A stretch of 11,935 nt of DNA from an uncultured Prevotellaceae bacterium (GTDB lineage Bacteria > Bacteroidota > Bacteroidia > Bacteroidales > Bacteroidaceae). Made by a program: the position numbers and the translations under genes. The stretch is from NCBI GenBank assembly GCA_946644025.1, contig CAMPCG010000055.1:1-11935 (forward strand), in the 5' to 3' direction. Shown piece after piece: positions 10,636 to 11,935 of the stretch. The stretch's first letter is position 1, and every line of letters begins with the position of its first letter. The notes below the pieces were generated by a model. The model was given only the letters and a program-made list of their open reading frames with translations, did not search any database and was not told where the DNA came from.

Positions 10636-11935
10636 TTACTTCACCAGTACTTTACGCCCGTCCTTGACGTACAGGCCCTTCACGGCTTTTGCCACGCGGC
10701 GACCCTGCAGGTCGTAGTAAATGCTGCTGGCGGGCTGGCTGGCAACTGTCTCGCTGATGCCTGTGGCTTCGCCGAGGTTGAGCGTGAACGAGCGGGCTTC
10801 AGAAGCAACGCCCGTAAGGTCGAGGTAAGCCTTGCCGATGGCAACGGGGCTGTTTTTGGCACGGAAGAAAGCGGGAGTGTTGGCGGTGTTGAGCACATAT
10901 ACCTTGCTATCCTCAGTCCAGGTAATGCTCGAGCCGTCACCGCACATGAGCTTGTTGTTACTATCCAATTCGGCTTCCCCATCGTCGATGATGCTTACCT
11001 CCTGGCTGTCGTTTGCCGTTTCGGAGTAGAGCAGCACAGGCTCGCTGGCGGCTACCTTGTCCTTCTTGGTCAGCGTCAAGGCGCTGCCGTCGGTAGAGCT
11101 GATGGTGTAGGCAGAAATGCTCTTACCCGTGAAGTCCAGCGAATACTCACTGTAGAAGGTGGCGTAGCCCTTGGAACCCACGGAAACGGTAACGGTGGTG
11201 GGAGCGAGGGTGACGGTAACTGTAGTTATGTCTGAACGGCTGACCGGAATGAATGATACAGAAGATGCCCCCGTCTCGGCAGACCATGATTCTCTGTCAG
11301 TGCTTAAGGTTCCATTATTGACAGTCGTACTCGTTGCCCAAGCATTTGCAAAAGCAAGGGCAGTAATTACATATCCTGAAGGTGAAACAAACTCAAGGGT
11401 GTTTCCTGCATAGGCGCGAATCTCACTGTCACTGATGTAAAAGTTATTTTTGTCACCACCGGAAATGAAGTTTACGGTTACGCCGTCTTTAATTCCAGAA
11501 TGTTGCCCACTTCCCTTTGCATTAGCACCTGTGTAAGATGTTCCGAAGAAAGCATTGTTAAGCGAAAGTTCAACAGTCGTAGGCTGAACATATTCCTCTA
11601 TAGTAATTTCGTAAGTAGCTGTCTGGCCTTCGTAGCTTACGGTGACGGTCTTCGTGCCTGTCGTCGTCATGTCAGGAGTAGAAACGGTGGCATCTTCTGT
11701 AACATCCTTGGTAGTGTCGTCGTCGTAGTTGGCAGTTATTATAAGTCCTTCGTAAGAGAAGGTTTCGCCCTGGGTGAAGGTGGTGGGATAGTCACCAGAA
11801 AGAGTAATGCCGGTCAGCGTGGCGGGTGCCAGGACTGTTATGTTGTAATTGGCAGTCTTTGTCACATCATTTTCTGTGTAGCTCACGGTAACGGTCTTTT
11901 CACCGGTAGTTGTCATGTCTGGCTCAGTTACAGTA
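10636..11935 (-). CDS. Surface protein with Big_3 repeats and T9SS-like C-terminus (5' end outside window)
   Basis: 432 residues are in view; the frame runs off the window edge and the internal Met at 11916 is not the start. It opens with the end of one bacterial Ig-like (Big_3) repeat (PDMTTTGEKTVTVSY), then a complete one (LTGITLSGDYPTTFTQGETF to TKTVTVSYEGQTATYEI). A beta-rich region with an NNAFFGTSYTG start and FISGGDKNNFYISDSEIRAY follows, typical of surface or matrix domains. A further beta-rich region starts at GYATFYSEYSLDF. The last 30 residues, YYDLQGRRVAKAVKGLYVKDG then RKVLVK, match the C-terminal sorting tail of Prevotella/Bacteroidota proteins exported by the type IX system. 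The expected place is the outer surface, for adhesion or glycan handling; no catalytic motif is visible in the part seen. The small peptide gene follows. Confidence 0.88.
   Translation of the reverse strand, partial: TVTEPDMTTTGEKTVTVSYTENDVTKTANYNITVLAPATLTGITLSGDYPTTFTQGETFSYEGLIITANYDDDTTKDVTEDATVSTPDMTTTGTKTVTVSYEGQTATYEITIEEYVQPTTVELSLNNAFFGTSYTGANAKGSGQHSGIKDGVTVNFISGGDKNNFYISDSEIRAYAGNTLEFVSPSGYVITALAFANAWATSTTVNNGTLSTDRESWSAETGASSVSFIPVSRSDITTVTVTLAPTTVTVSVGSKGYATFYSEYSLDFTGKSISAYTISSTDGSALTLTKKDKVAASEPVLLYSETANDSQEVSIIDDGEAELDSNNKLMCGDGSSITWTEDSKVYVLNTANTPAFFRAKNSPVAIGKAYLDLTGVASEARSFTLNLGEATGISETVASQPASSIYYDLQGRRVAKAVKGLYVKDGRKVLVK

Overview
The window looks like chromosome of a Prevotella-type member of the Bacteroidales with fairly high GC and C/G-ending codons. 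Three things support this: promoters of the Bacteroidota form (TTTG, about 19 nt, TAnnTTTG), A-rich translation starts that mostly lack Shine-Dalgarno sequences, and the protein types present (a secreted pectinase with dockerin repeats, a surface protein with Big_3 repeats and a T9SS-like tail, and a BT4734-like/DUF3987 primase-helicase). No rRNA, tRNA, CRISPR array, transposase or integrase was recognised.

Layout. (1) 69-2429, minus: a secreted PL1 pectate lyase with an N-terminal dockerin pair. (2) 2430-2880: a 451-bp divergent intergenic region with a promoter for each neighbour, a dyad and a nested palindromic element. (3) 2881-5043, plus: an EF-G paralogue (EF-G2/fusA2 type) whose G domain lacks the catalytic histidine. 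(4) 5044-5288: convergent terminators. (5) 10084 down to 5289, minus: a compact cassette of a coiled-coil protein, a cysteine-rich protein of unknown function, an OB-fold-like small protein, an unknown 170-aa protein, a large primase-helicase and a T7-lysozyme-like amidase. A terminator directly followed by a promoter (9172-9218) splits it into two transcription units. Four TTGGTA repeats at exact 11-bp steps overlap that terminator. (6) 10390-11935, minus: a small acidic-tailed peptide downstream of a surface protein with Ig-like repeats; the N-terminus of the surface protein lies outside the window.

How the parts may work together. The lyase degrades pectin outside the cell. The divergent EF-G paralogue resembles the Bacteroides starvation factor that translocates without GTP hydrolysis, so the shared control region could link polysaccharide use to slow translation in starvation (inference). 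The central cassette carries replication-type functions (primase-helicase, possible ssDNA binding, iteron-like repeats) and an endolysin-like amidase without a signal peptide, and resembles a phage-derived or satellite-like module. Its most unusual feature is a 70-codon hydrophobic reading frame overprinted, one base out of phase, on the linker of the primase gene. There the codon third-position GC bias moves from the primase frame to the small frame. It could be a holin-like partner of the amidase, but this is unproven.
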